Shown here one piece after another: positions 35,880 through 44,031 of a stretch of DNA of 64,000 nucleotides (the stretch's first letter is position 1; the number at the start of each line of letters is the position of its first letter). The notes beneath the pieces were generated by a model. That model did not search any database and was not told where the DNA came from. It was given only the letters and a program-made list of their open reading frames with translations. Origin of the DNA: Psychroserpens mesophilus (GTDB lineage Bacteria; Bacteroidota; Bacteroidia; Flavobacteriales; Flavobacteriaceae); contig NZ_JXJP01000003.1 in the NCBI RefSeq assembly GCF_000826645.1, positions 186,001 to 250,000 on the forward strand, read 5' to 3'. The position numbers were made by a program, and so were the translations under genes.

Positions 35880-37139
35880 TTATTCACCCATTGCAGCGAT
35901 TACTGCAGCAGATAAACGTTTGTAAGTTCCATTTTCTAAACGATCTCTAATCGCATCAAAAGCATCAAGAGTTTCATTTACATCTTCTAAAGTATGTGTT
36001 GCTGTTGGAATCATTCTTAAAAGAATAAGTCCTTTAGGTATTACAGGATACACTACAATAGAACAAAAAATACCGTAATTTTCTCGTAAATCACGTACTA
36101 AAGCCATGGCTTCAGGAATACTACCTTTGAGATATACAGGAGTTACACAGCTTTGAGTGGTTCCAATATCAAAACCACGCTTTTTCAAACCTGATTGCAA
36201 TGCGTCTACGATAGTCCAAAGATTTTGTTTTAACTCTGGCATTGTTTTTAACATTTGCAGTCGTTTACGTGCACCAATTACAAGTTGCATTTGTAATGAT
36301 TTTGCAAACATCTGTGAACGCAAGTTGTATTTTAAATAGTCGATAATTTCTTGATCTGCTGCAATAAATGCTCCAGTACTTGCCATTGATTTGGCAAACG
36401 TAGCAAAATACACGTCAATATCATCTTGAACACCTTGTTCTTCACCAGCACCAGCGCCAGTTTTCCCTAAGGTTCCGAAACCATGAGCATCATCAACAAA
36501 TAATCTGAAATTAAATTTCTTTTTAAGCTCTACAATTTCTTTTAAGCGACCTTGCTCACCACGCATTCCAAAGACACCTTCAGAGATTACTAATATACCT
36601 CCACCAGTTTGCTCAGCCATTTTTGTGGCTCTTTCTAAGTTCTTTTCAAGACTTTCAACGTCATTATGTTTGTAAGTGAAACGTTTTCCCATGTGTAAAC
36701 GAACACCATCAATAATACAAGCATGCGCATCGACGTCATATACAATAATATCATCTTTAGAAACCAAAGCATCAATAGTTGATACCATACCTTGATAACC
36801 AAAATTCAATAAGTAAGCTGCCTCTTTACTAACAAATTCAGCAAGTTCATTTTGAAGTTGTTCATGAAGATCTGTATGTCCAGACATCATTCGTGCTCCC
36901 ATTGGGTAAGCTGATCCATATGCAGCAGCAGCTTCCGCATCTACTTTTCTAACCTCAGGATGGTTAGCAAGACCTAGGTAATCGTTAATACTCCAAGTAA
37001 TCACGTCTTTACCTTGAAACTTCATTCTATTAGATATTTGACCTTCGAGTTTAGGAAACACAAAATAACCTTCGGCTTGCGAAGCCCATTTTCCTAGCGG
37101 TCCTTTATCCTTATAAATCTTTTCAAATAAATCCTTCAT
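35880..37139 (-). CDS. Alpha-oxoamine synthase; probable cysteate acyltransferase
   Basis: A 419-residue PLP enzyme of the alpha-oxoamine synthase group (with serine palmitoyltransferase and 2-amino-3-ketobutyrate-CoA ligase). It reads WSINDYLGLANHPEV, then MGARMMSGHTDLHEQLQNEL, VDDAHGFGTLG near 215 and the PLP lysine in FATFAKSMASTGAF near 248, ending PTATHTLEDV. Such enzymes decarboxylate an amino acid and join it to an acyl thioester. In gliding flavobacteria a member joins cysteate to a fatty acyl group to make capnine-type sulfonolipids. The cysteine-synthase-like gene next door (37295) fits that pathway. Serine palmitoyltransferase is the main alternative. The chain carries a longer N-terminus than E. 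coli KBL. Confidence 0.8.
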   Translation of the reverse strand: MKDLFEKIYKDKGPLGKWASQAEGYFVFPKLEGQISNRMKFQGKDVITWSINDYLGLANHPEVRKVDAEAAAAYGSAYPMGARMMSGHTDLHEQLQNELAEFVSKEAAYLLNFGYQGMVSTIDALVSKDDIIVYDVDAHACIIDGVRLHMGKRFTYKHNDVESLEKNLERATKMAEQTGGGILVISEGVFGMRGEQGRLKEIVELKKKFNFRLFVDDAHGFGTLGKTGAGAGEEQGVQDDIDVYFATFAKSMASTGAFIAADQEIIDYLKYNLRSQMFAKSLQMQLVIGARKRLQMLKTMPELKQNLWTIVDALQSGLKKRGFDIGTTQSCVTPVYLKGSIPEAMALVRDLRENYGIFCSIVVYPVIPKGLILLRMIPTATHTLEDVNETLDAFDAIRDRLENGTYKRLSAAVIAAMGE

Positions 37140-37173
37140 TTAAAGCTATTAATTTTAGTCTAATTAGTTGGAG

Positions 37174-37181
37174 CAAAATTA
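37174..37181 (-). promoter_or_regulatory. Probable -7 element of the acyltransferase gene
   Basis: CAAAATTA reads TAATTTTG on minus (TAnnTTTG), 34 bases before the ATG at 37139. It shows the gene has its own promoter, after the terminator of the upstream gene. Confidence 0.45.
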
Positions 37182-37188
37182 GTCAATT

Positions 37189-37208
37189 ATATTATGATGA
37201 CATAATAT
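37189..37208. promoter_or_regulatory. Perfect palindrome upstream of the acyltransferase promoter
   Basis: ATATTATG-ATGA-CATAATAT has perfect 8-base arms and sits immediately upstream of the -7 element, in the RNA polymerase footprint. This is a good position for an operator. Confidence 0.45.
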
Positions 37209-37239
37209 TTTGAAAGCAATGTTTATATAGGTATAGCAC

Positions 37240-37272
37240 AAAAAAAAACCTATTACAATCAAATGCAATAGG
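37240..37272 (-). terminator. Terminator of the cysteine-synthase-like gene
   Basis: On minus, CCTATT (37272-37267) pairs with AATAGG (37254-37249) across a 12-base loop and is followed by about nine T's. The stem is short but the T-run is strong. Confidence 0.6.
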
Positions 37273-37294
37273 ATTTTAGAGTTGTAAGCTATAC

Positions 37295-38332
37295 TTATTT
37301 TATATACTGAATGCTTTCTGAAACCTCAGTTTTACTGTCGAAAAAGCCTTGTTCTCCCATCCATTTATCACTGTAAACCTTACTCATGTAACGTGATCCA
37401 TGATCTGGAAAAATAACGACTACCTTATCGCCTTCTTTAAACTCACCTTCTTCATTAAGTTGTTTTAAAGCTTGCATTGCAGCTCCACTAGTGTAACCGA
37501 CAAACAGACCTTCAGTTTTTGAAATTTCACGAGCTGTATGTGCACTTTCTTCATCTGTTACTTTGATGAATTTATCTATTAAATCGAAGTCTGTCGCTGT
37601 TGGTATTAAGTTTTTACCCAATCCTTCTATTCGGTAAGGATAAATTTCTTTATCGTCAAACTCACGTGTTTCGTGATATTTCTTTAAAACAGAACCAAAG
37701 GCATCTACTCCAATAACTTTAACCTTAGGGTTTTGCTCTTTTAGGTACTTCGCAATCCCAGAAATAGTTCCACCAGTTCCACTACATGCTACTAAATGAG
37801 TAATTTCACCTTCAGTTTGATTCCATATTTCTGGACCAGTAGAGTTATAATGAGCATCAATATTTAATTGATTAAAATACTGATTGATATAAATAGAACC
37901 TTTTATTTCGTTGTGTAATCGCTTGGCTACCTGATAATAAGAACGAGGGTCGTCAGCACTCACATTAGCAGGACAAACGTAAACTTGCGCTCCCATCGAC
38001 TTAAGCATATCTATTTTATCTGCTGAAGATTTAGAACTCACAGCCAATATACACTGGTAGCCTTTGATAATGCTAACCATTGCAATACTAAAACCTGTAT
38101 TTCCTGAAGTTGTTTCAATAATGGTGTCACCTGGAGTTAGAATACCTTGTCTTTCGGCTTCTTCAATTATATGAAGTGCTATTCTATCTTTTGACGAATG
38201 ACCTGGATTAAAAGCTTCTACTTTAGCAAAGAAATCACCTTCAAAGCCACTAGTCATTTTATTTAATTTGATAAGAGGTGTCTTACCTATTAATTGTAAA
38301 ACATTATCAAATACTTGCTTGTCTTGTTTCAT
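37295..38332 (-). CDS. Cysteine-synthase-family PLP enzyme; probable cysteate synthase
   Basis: A fold-type II PLP enzyme of about 345 residues. It starts [13 protein letters not shown], with the PLP lysine K48 in [11 protein letters not shown], the substrate loop ETTSGNTG near 75-82, the phosphate cup [13 protein letters not shown] near 185, [12 protein letters not shown] and SDKWMG at the end. Against ordinary cysteine synthases, PSGSVKDR is changed to PGHSSKDR and GGSSGAA to GYTSGAA, so the substrate is probably different. Together with the neighbouring acyltransferase I infer cysteate synthesis for sulfonolipids; cysteine or cystathionine synthase remain possible. ATG at 38332 is chosen over an upstream GTG. 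Confidence 0.75.
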   Translation of the reverse strand: MKQDKQVFDNVLQLIGKTPLIKLNKMTSGFEGDFFAKVEAFNPGHSSKDRIALHIIEEAERQGILTPGDTIIETTSGNTGFSIAMVSIIKGYQCILAVSSKSSADKIDMLKSMGAQVYVCPANVSADDPRSYYQVAKRLHNEIKGSIYINQYFNQLNIDAHYNSTGPEIWNQTEGEITHLVACSGTGGTISGIAKYLKEQNPKVKVIGVDAFGSVLKKYHETREFDDKEIYPYRIEGLGKNLIPTATDFDLIDKFIKVTDEESAHTAREISKTEGLFVGYTSGAAMQALKQLNEEGEFKEGDKVVVIFPDHGSRYMSKVYSDKWMGEQGFFDSKTEVSESIQYIK

Positions 38333-38347
38333 AAACACTATTTATCA

Positions 38348-38373
38348 GTTTCAATATTTTTTCAAATTGAAAC
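38348..38373. repeat. Inverted repeat in the leader of the cysteine-synthase-like gene
   Basis: GTTTCAAT (38348-38355) and ATTGAAAC (38366-38373) are perfect 8-base arms 10 bases apart, between the -7 element and the ATG. It may be an operator at the transcription start or an RNA hairpin. Confidence 0.45.
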
Positions 38374-38384
38374 ATAAAACCTTG

Positions 38385-38392
38385 CAAAATTA
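38385..38392 (-). promoter_or_regulatory. Probable -7 element of the cysteine-synthase-like gene
   Basis: CAAAATTA reads TAATTTTG on minus, 52 bases before the ATG at 38332; the predicted start lies next to the inverted repeat at 38348-38373. Confidence 0.4.
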
Positions 38393-38407
38393 CTAATTTT
38401 TTTTTAA

Positions 38408-40468
38408 CTAACTAGTAATTCCTTCCAAGTCTAGTAAAAAAGCGTATTCTTGAGCATCTTCTTTTAAAGCTTCAAATCGTCCGGAAGCTCCACCATGACC
38501 AGCTTCCATATTGGTTACAAGAAATAGTTTGTTAGTATCTTGTTTATAAGTTCTAAGCTTTGAAACCCATTTTGCAGGCTCCCAATATTGCACTTGGGAG
38601 TCATGTAATCCTGTAGTAACCAATAAATTCGGGTAAATTTGCTTTTTTAAATTGTCATAAGGTGAATAGCTTTTAATATAATCATAATAGTCTTTGTTAT
38701 TAGGATTTCCCCATTCATCATATTCTCCTGTAGTTAATGGAATGGTATCGTCTAACATTGTAGTAACAACATCTACAAAAGGCACAGCAGCAATGACACC
38801 ATTGTAAAGTTCAGGAGCTTCATTGATGATAACTCCCATTAGCAAGCCTCCTGCACTTCCTCCCATAGCATATAAATGCGATGGAGATGTGTAACCATTT
38901 TCAATCAAATGCTTAGAGCAATCAATAAAATCGGTAAAGGTATTTTTCTTTTTTAAAAGCTTGCCATCTTCATACCAATTACGACCTAAATATTCTCCTC
39001 CTCTTACATGAGCAATCACATATATAAACCCACGATCTAATAAACTCAAACGAATGGTTGAAAAATACGGATCTATTGTTGATCCATAACTCCCATAAGC
39101 ATATTGTAATAGTGGAGCATTCCCATCAGTTTTCGTGTCCTTTCTTCTTACTATGGACATTGGTATTTTAGTTCCATCTTGAGCAGTGGCCCAAATACGC
39201 TCTGATGTATAATTATTTTTATCAAACTTTGGATCTAAAACTTCCTGCTCTTTTTTAATATCTTTTGTTTTAGTCCTCATATTGAAATCTATCACAGACG
39301 ACGGATTTGTTAATGAGTTATAGGCATATCTTAAAATCTCAGTATCAAAATCGACATTCGTTCCAACATTCGCTGTATACGTTTCATTATCAAATGGCAA
39401 ATAATAATCCTCGGTATCATCCCAGCGTTTAATTCTGATTTGATTTAAGCCATTTGTACGTTCACTGATAACTAAATAGTCTCTGAAAATATCAATATCT
39501 TCTATCAAAACATCACTCCTGTGTTCAAGAACATCAACCCAGTTTGCAATTTTAGTAGCATTTTCAGGCGTTTTCATGAGTTTGAAATTAGTCGCATTAT
39601 CTTTATTAGTTACGATATAGAAATGGTTTTCAAAATGGGAAATACTATATTCTAAACCGCGTATCCGCCTTTGAAATACTCTAAATTCATCATCAGGTGT
39701 ATCTGCATTTAAGATATGATATTCATTGGTTAATGTGCTATAACAGGCAATAATGAGATATTTTCTGGACTTCGATTTATAAATGGCCACTCCAAAAGTA
39801 TCATCATCTTCAGTGAACACAATAACATCTTCATTTTCAGAATCACCAATTTTATGTTTATAAATTGTATTTGCTCGAAGTGTTTGCGCGTCCTTTTTTG
39901 TATAAAAAAGGGTACAATTGTCGTTCGCCCAAGTTGAAGAACCTGAGGTGTTTTCAATTACATCTGAAAATATTTCATTGGTTATTAGACTTTTAATCTG
40001 AAGTTTATACTGACGTCTTCCAACGGTATCGATTCCGAAGGCAATCATAGTATTGTCAGGACTAACACTTAAACCAACTAATTTAAAATAGCCGTAATCT
40101 TTAGCCATTTCATTACAATCAAAAAGCAACTCTTCCTCAGCATCTAAATGTTCTTTTTTACGGATGTAAACCGGATAATCTTTGCCTTTTTCATAGCGAA
40201 CAATATACCAATAACCGTTATATTTATAAGGAACTGAAGTGTCATCCTCTTTAATTCGCGCTTTCATTTCTTCAAATAGTTGCATTTCAAAATCCTTAGT
40301 ATGCGCAGTTTCTTGATTGTAATAATCATTTTCAGCACTTAAATAATCTAAAACATTTTGATCGTCTCGTTGATTTAACCAGAAATAGTTATCCGTTCGC
40401 ACATCATTGTGTTTTTCTAATTCTTTAGGAATCTGTCTGGCAACAGGTACTTTAATAGTCGTCTTCAT
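38408..40468 (-). CDS. S9 prolyl oligopeptidase family (oligopeptidase B-like)
   Basis: A 686-residue serine peptidase. An N-terminal seven-bladed propeller (about 60-400) is followed by an alpha/beta-hydrolase domain. The nucleophile is in [12 protein letters not shown] near 525-535, preceded by [20 protein letters not shown], a strong S9A/oligopeptidase B signature. The Asp is in [14 protein letters not shown] and the His in [12 protein letters not shown] near the C-terminus. It cleaves short peptides after basic or Pro residues. No signal peptide is visible, so it should be cytosolic. It is divergent from the YbaB gene. Confidence 0.93.
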   Translation of the reverse strand: MKTTIKVPVARQIPKELEKHNDVRTDNYFWLNQRDDQNVLDYLSAENDYYNQETAHTKDFEMQLFEEMKARIKEDDTSVPYKYNGYWYIVRYEKGKDYPVYIRKKEHLDAEEELLFDCNEMAKDYGYFKLVGLSVSPDNTMIAFGIDTVGRRQYKLQIKSLITNEIFSDVIENTSGSSTWANDNCTLFYTKKDAQTLRANTIYKHKIGDSENEDVIVFTEDDDTFGVAIYKSKSRKYLIIACYSTLTNEYHILNADTPDDEFRVFQRRIRGLEYSISHFENHFYIVTNKDNATNFKLMKTPENATKIANWVDVLEHRSDVLIEDIDIFRDYLVISERTNGLNQIRIKRWDDTEDYYLPFDNETYTANVGTNVDFDTEILRYAYNSLTNPSSVIDFNMRTKTKDIKKEQEVLDPKFDKNNYTSERIWATAQDGTKIPMSIVRRKDTKTDGNAPLLQYAYGSYGSTIDPYFSTIRLSLLDRGFIYVIAHVRGGEYLGRNWYEDGKLLKKKNTFTDFIDCSKHLIENGYTSPSHLYAMGGSAGGLLMGVIINEAPELYNGVIAAVPFVDVVTTMLDDTIPLTTGEYDEWGNPNNKDYYDYIKSYSPYDNLKKQIYPNLLVTTGLHDSQVQYWEPAKWVSKLRTYKQDTNKLFLVTNMEAGHGGASGRFEALKEDAQEYAFLLDLEGITS

Positions 40469-40496
40469 TTTTCTTTTTAAAAGTCTGGCAATTTAG

Positions 40497-40504
40497 TAAT
40501 TTTG
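40497..40504 (+). promoter_or_regulatory. Probable -7 element of the YbaB-family gene
   Basis: TAATTTTG (TAnnTTTG) lies 26 bases before the ATG at 40531. Confidence 0.4.
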
Positions 40505-40530
40505 CAAATTATAATTTAAAACTTAACAAT

Positions 40531-40854
40531 ATGTTTGGAGATATGATGGGAATGATGGGTAAACTCAAAGAAACCCAGAAAAAAGTAGAAGAAACAAAAG
40601 AACGTCTTCACAGTGTTTTAATTGATGAAAACAGTAGTGATTACAAGCTAAAAGTAACAATTACTGCTAACCGAACTATAAAATCAATTGCGATTGACGA
40701 CGAATTACTTCAGGACAAAGACATGCTTGAAGATTATTTAATTCTAACGCTAAACAAAGCTATTGAGCGTGCAACAACGGTTCATGAAACTGAAGTTGCT
40801 GCTGTAGCAAAAGCAGGAATGCCGAATATTCCAGGAATGGATATGTTTAAATAA
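40531..40854 (+). CDS. YbaB/EbfC-family nucleoid-associated protein
   Basis: A 107-residue protein. It has an N-terminal Met/Gly-rich start ([20 protein letters not shown]), a long helix, a central beta sheet ([20 protein letters not shown]) and a C-terminal Pro/Gly/Met tail ([12 protein letters not shown]). This is the YbaB/EbfC pattern: small dimers that bind DNA without strong sequence preference. In many bacteria the gene pairs with dnaX/recR; here it stands alone next to the S9 peptidase. Confidence 0.9.
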   Translation: MFGDMMGMMGKLKETQKKVEETKERLHSVLIDENSSDYKLKVTITANRTIKSIAIDDELLQDKDMLEDYLILTLNKAIERATTVHETEVAAVAKAGMPNIPGMDMFK

Positions 40855-40859
40855 ATAAA

Positions 40860-42914
40860 CTAGTCCTTTACAACTTTAAAAATTTGCTTTGCTCCAAAAC
40901 TTTTAATGGTTAAAAAGTAAATTCCTTTTTTATTGTTTGAAAAATTAATCAGTGCTTTTTTCGTTCTTGGAAATGATTCTGAAATTTTTTGACCTAAGAG
41001 ATTGTAAATCTCTACACTTTCAATAAGTTGTGTGCTATTTATAAATAGTAGATTTATAACTGGATTTGGAAACACGTCTATAGAATTAAACATAAAATCG
41101 GCTGTGGTTAAAGTTCCATCTTGAACTAAAATATCAAATTGACCTGTAGACATTGCTCTACAACTATTACAAGTCCAAACTTGAATAAAGTAATTAGAGT
41201 TTGTACTTACAGGAAAATCTAACAATGAACCTGTAAGACATGAATCAGGTACATGCGTCAATGAACCACAACTACCTTCCCAAAGCTGGATATTATACTC
41301 AGAATTTACAATAATATCTACTGAAGTATTACTTTCTGAATTAAAAGCAAACCAAACATCAGCTCTATCTGTATCATTACAACTAGGATTTTCATCTGAA
41401 GTTGTAGCTAAATTATTATATGCTTCTAAGGTTTCTCCTAACTCTAAATTTATAGAATTAACACAATTATCATTAAATGGTATGGTTTGGCAAGCTTCTA
41501 AAACTTCAAAAATTGAAGCACATCCCGAGGCGTTACCAACAACAATAGTTGGAATAAATGCATCTATATTCGGATTCCATTCATTTGATAAATAATTACA
41601 AATAGAATTGAGATTACAAACCGATAAAAACGGATTATTCTGTATTTGAAGAGGAGCAGGATTTGCTGGGTTATCTCTCTCAATAGCTATGTTATCAATT
41701 ACACTAATATCGTTTAAAACAGCATTATCGTTAATGATTAAAGAACCTGTTTTATTGATGAATGTACTTAGCCCATTTAAATTCTCTAAAACATCATTAT
41801 CCTGAATTGTAATATTATTAATTGTACCTTCAAAGAAAATTGAATTTTCAATATTGTTTAACCCATTTAGTGATAGCAATGAATCATTATTATTAATAGA
41901 TAATCCTGTTAGAATATTTGCTGATTCTAATCCTGCAAAATTTGTTAAACTTTGATTGTTTTCAATTATGACATCTCTAAGGCCTTCAATGCTATTCATT
42001 CCAACGAAATTCTGTAGATTATCATTATCGCGAACAACCATAAACTCAGTAATATTCTCTATGCTACTCAATCCATTAAAGTTAATTAAATTATCATTGT
42101 TAATTACTGTAAACTCTGATAAAAACACTAGATTTTCTAATCCAGAAAAATCAGTAATACTTGTGTTTTCTACAAATAGTGATGATAGTAGGTAAAATTG
42201 AGACAAAGGAGTTAAATCGACAATATCTGAGCCATTCAACCATATGATCTCAACTGCATTACAATCAGGATAATTTATAGGAAATGCGTCTAATTCTGCT
42301 TGTGAATTAAAAGTGATACTAGGCTGAGGACAAATAGTTTCAGAAGTACCTTCTGTATATACAAAAGCTGTTGTTGAACTTGAATTTCCGCAATCATCAG
42401 TTGCGGTAAAAGTAACCTCCATTGAAGAATCAAAATCGCAATCTATATCTTGTAATGAATAATCTGGCAGGATAACTACATCACCACATTCATCTGATGC
42501 CATAATACCACTATTGGCTGCCCAATATTGTATTTCCATAATGAAGCCATATTGACTACAAACCAAATTCAAATCTGTTGGCTGACTGGTAAATACAGGA
42601 GCCGTTGAATCAAAAACAGAAAAAGTAGCAATTGTTGTTTCTAATCCGCAATTTCCTATTGCCGTAAAAACTACTGTAGTAGTACTATCACATGAATCAG
42701 TATTTAATGTAGTGAAATCGTTTGACCAAATTACATTACCACAAGTACTCGATGCTGTAGCACCTCCATTTGAATTTAACCACGCATTGAGGTCGTTCAT
42801 ATTTCCATTACCATCACATTCAACTGATATACTATATGCAGGTGAATCTATCACTTGAGTAAACCCAAGAAATGAATAGGTGAAAAATAGAGAGATAAGT
42901 ATTATTTTTCTCAT
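40860..42914 (-). CDS. Type IX-secreted protein with leucine-rich L-domain
   Basis: A 684-residue secreted protein. It has a signal peptide (cleavage near GFTQ, residue 20) and two immunoglobulin-like repeats rich in Cys pairs (about 30-190, each ending near ATFSVFD and TAFVYTEG). A leucine-rich receptor L-domain-like solenoid follows (about 215-455, repeated ENL/NN and NNDSLLSLNGLNNI). A beta-sandwich with six Cys comes next (about 480-600). The C-terminal type IX sorting domain reads VFPNPVINLLFINS, then YNLLGQKI and KGIYFLTIKSFG, ending in Lys/Asp. It is likely surface-anchored or released, perhaps for adhesion. Confidence 0.85.
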   Translation of the reverse strand: MRKIILISLFFTYSFLGFTQVIDSPAYSISVECDGNGNMNDLNAWLNSNGGATASSTCGNVIWSNDFTTLNTDSCDSTTTVVFTAIGNCGLETTIATFSVFDSTAPVFTSQPTDLNLVCSQYGFIMEIQYWAANSGIMASDECGDVVILPDYSLQDIDCDFDSSMEVTFTATDDCGNSSSTTAFVYTEGTSETICPQPSITFNSQAELDAFPINYPDCNAVEIIWLNGSDIVDLTPLSQFYLLSSLFVENTSITDFSGLENLVFLSEFTVINNDNLINFNGLSSIENITEFMVVRDNDNLQNFVGMNSIEGLRDVIIENNQSLTNFAGLESANILTGLSINNNDSLLSLNGLNNIENSIFFEGTINNITIQDNDVLENLNGLSTFINKTGSLIINDNAVLNDISVIDNIAIERDNPANPAPLQIQNNPFLSVCNLNSICNYLSNEWNPNIDAFIPTIVVGNASGCASIFEVLEACQTIPFNDNCVNSINLELGETLEAYNNLATTSDENPSCNDTDRADVWFAFNSESNTSVDIIVNSEYNIQLWEGSCGSLTHVPDSCLTGSLLDFPVSTNSNYFIQVWTCNSCRAMSTGQFDILVQDGTLTTADFMFNSIDVFPNPVINLLFINSTQLIESVEIYNLLGQKISESFPRTKKALINFSNNKKGIYFLTIKSFGAKQIFKVVKD

Positions 42915-42938
42915 AATTAATGTGTAATATATTTGAAA

Positions 42939-43955
42939 TTAAAACTCATTCAACACTTCTAATAATCGTTCATGCATTGCATCTGTATAATCCAGATGAG
43001 TGACCATACGAAGTTTATTGCTTCCCATACCAATAATATGTATGCCTTGACTTGCTAATTGCTGAAGAAATTCAGTTTCATCAACATGAGGTTCCAGCTC
43101 AAAAATGACAATATTGGTTTCAATAGGTTCCACTTTTGCTATTATCGATAATCCTGATAAAACAGTTCCAATCTCTATAGCTTTTTTATGATCGTCCTTT
43201 AAGCGATTCATATTATGATCTAAAGCATAAAGACCTGCTGCAGCTAAATAGCCTACTTGCCTCATATTTCCTCCTAGAATTTTTCGGACTCTAATGGCAT
43301 TTTGCATGATGTCTTTATCGCCTATTAAAACAGAACCAACAGGACAACCCAGTCCTTTACTCAAACAAACAGAAATGGTATCGAAAATATTTCCGTATTG
43401 CTGAGTCGTTTCATTTTTAGTAACCAAAGCATTCCAAAGTCGTGCACCATCCAGATGATAACCTAAATTATGATCGTCACAAACAGTTCTGATTTTTTGA
43501 AGTTCTTCAAAATCCCAGCACGCTCCTCCTCCTTTGTTTGTAGTATTTTCGACTTCTACTAAAGTCGTCTGACTGTAATAAAATGCATCAGGATTAATGG
43601 CTTCTTTAACTTGAGCTGCTGTAAACATGCCTCGATCACCATCTATTAAATGACATGATATGCCGCTATTAAATGAAGCACCTCCAGCTTCATAATTATA
43701 AATATGAGCATATTTATCACAAATGACCTGTTCACTCGGATTTGTATGTAATTTTAAAGCCGTTTGATTAGCCATACTTCCAGAAGGAAAAAACAAGGCA
43801 CTCGGTTTCCCAAACATTTTTGCCAGACGTTCTTCCAAAGCATTAACCGTTGGATCTTCTTTGAATACATCATCACCAACTTCAGCAGACATCATAGCGT
43901 CTAGCATACCTTTAGTTGGTTTTGTTACTGTATCGCTTCTTAAATCTATAATCAT
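42939..43955 (-). CDS. ltaE: Low-specificity L-threonine aldolase
   Basis: A 338-residue PLP enzyme of the aspartate-aminotransferase fold. It starts MIIDLRSDTVTKPT (family start DLRSDTVTxPT). VGDDVFKEDPTVNALEERLA, LFFPSGSMANQTAL and YHLDGARLWNA follow, and the PLP lysine lies in CLSKGLGCPVGS near 199. It cleaves threonine or allo-threonine to glycine and acetaldehyde in the cytosol. The start has no competing upstream ATG. Confidence 0.94.
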   Translation of the reverse strand: MIIDLRSDTVTKPTKGMLDAMMSAEVGDDVFKEDPTVNALEERLAKMFGKPSALFFPSGSMANQTALKLHTNPSEQVICDKYAHIYNYEAGGASFNSGISCHLIDGDRGMFTAAQVKEAINPDAFYYSQTTLVEVENTTNKGGGACWDFEELQKIRTVCDDHNLGYHLDGARLWNALVTKNETTQQYGNIFDTISVCLSKGLGCPVGSVLIGDKDIMQNAIRVRKILGGNMRQVGYLAAAGLYALDHNMNRLKDDHKKAIEIGTVLSGLSIIAKVEPIETNIVIFELEPHVDETEFLQQLASQGIHIIGMGSNKLRMVTHLDYTDAMHERLLEVLNEF

Positions 43956-44004
43956 ATATTGTTTCTAAAACAGGATTATTTACTATTTAAATTTATGCTT
44001 TAAT

Positions 44005-44030
44005 GAGCTTCGACTGCGCTCAGCCTGACA
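44005..44030 (+). repeat. Dispersed repeat with core CGACTGCGCTC (copy 2)
   Basis: Starts GAGCTTCGACTGCGCTCAGC and runs on to CTGACA. It shares the 11-base core CGACTGCGCTC with copies at 19043-19063 and (inverted) 60116-60136. It ends one base before the stop codon of the metalloprotease gene. Confidence 0.65.
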
Positions 44031-44031
44031 T

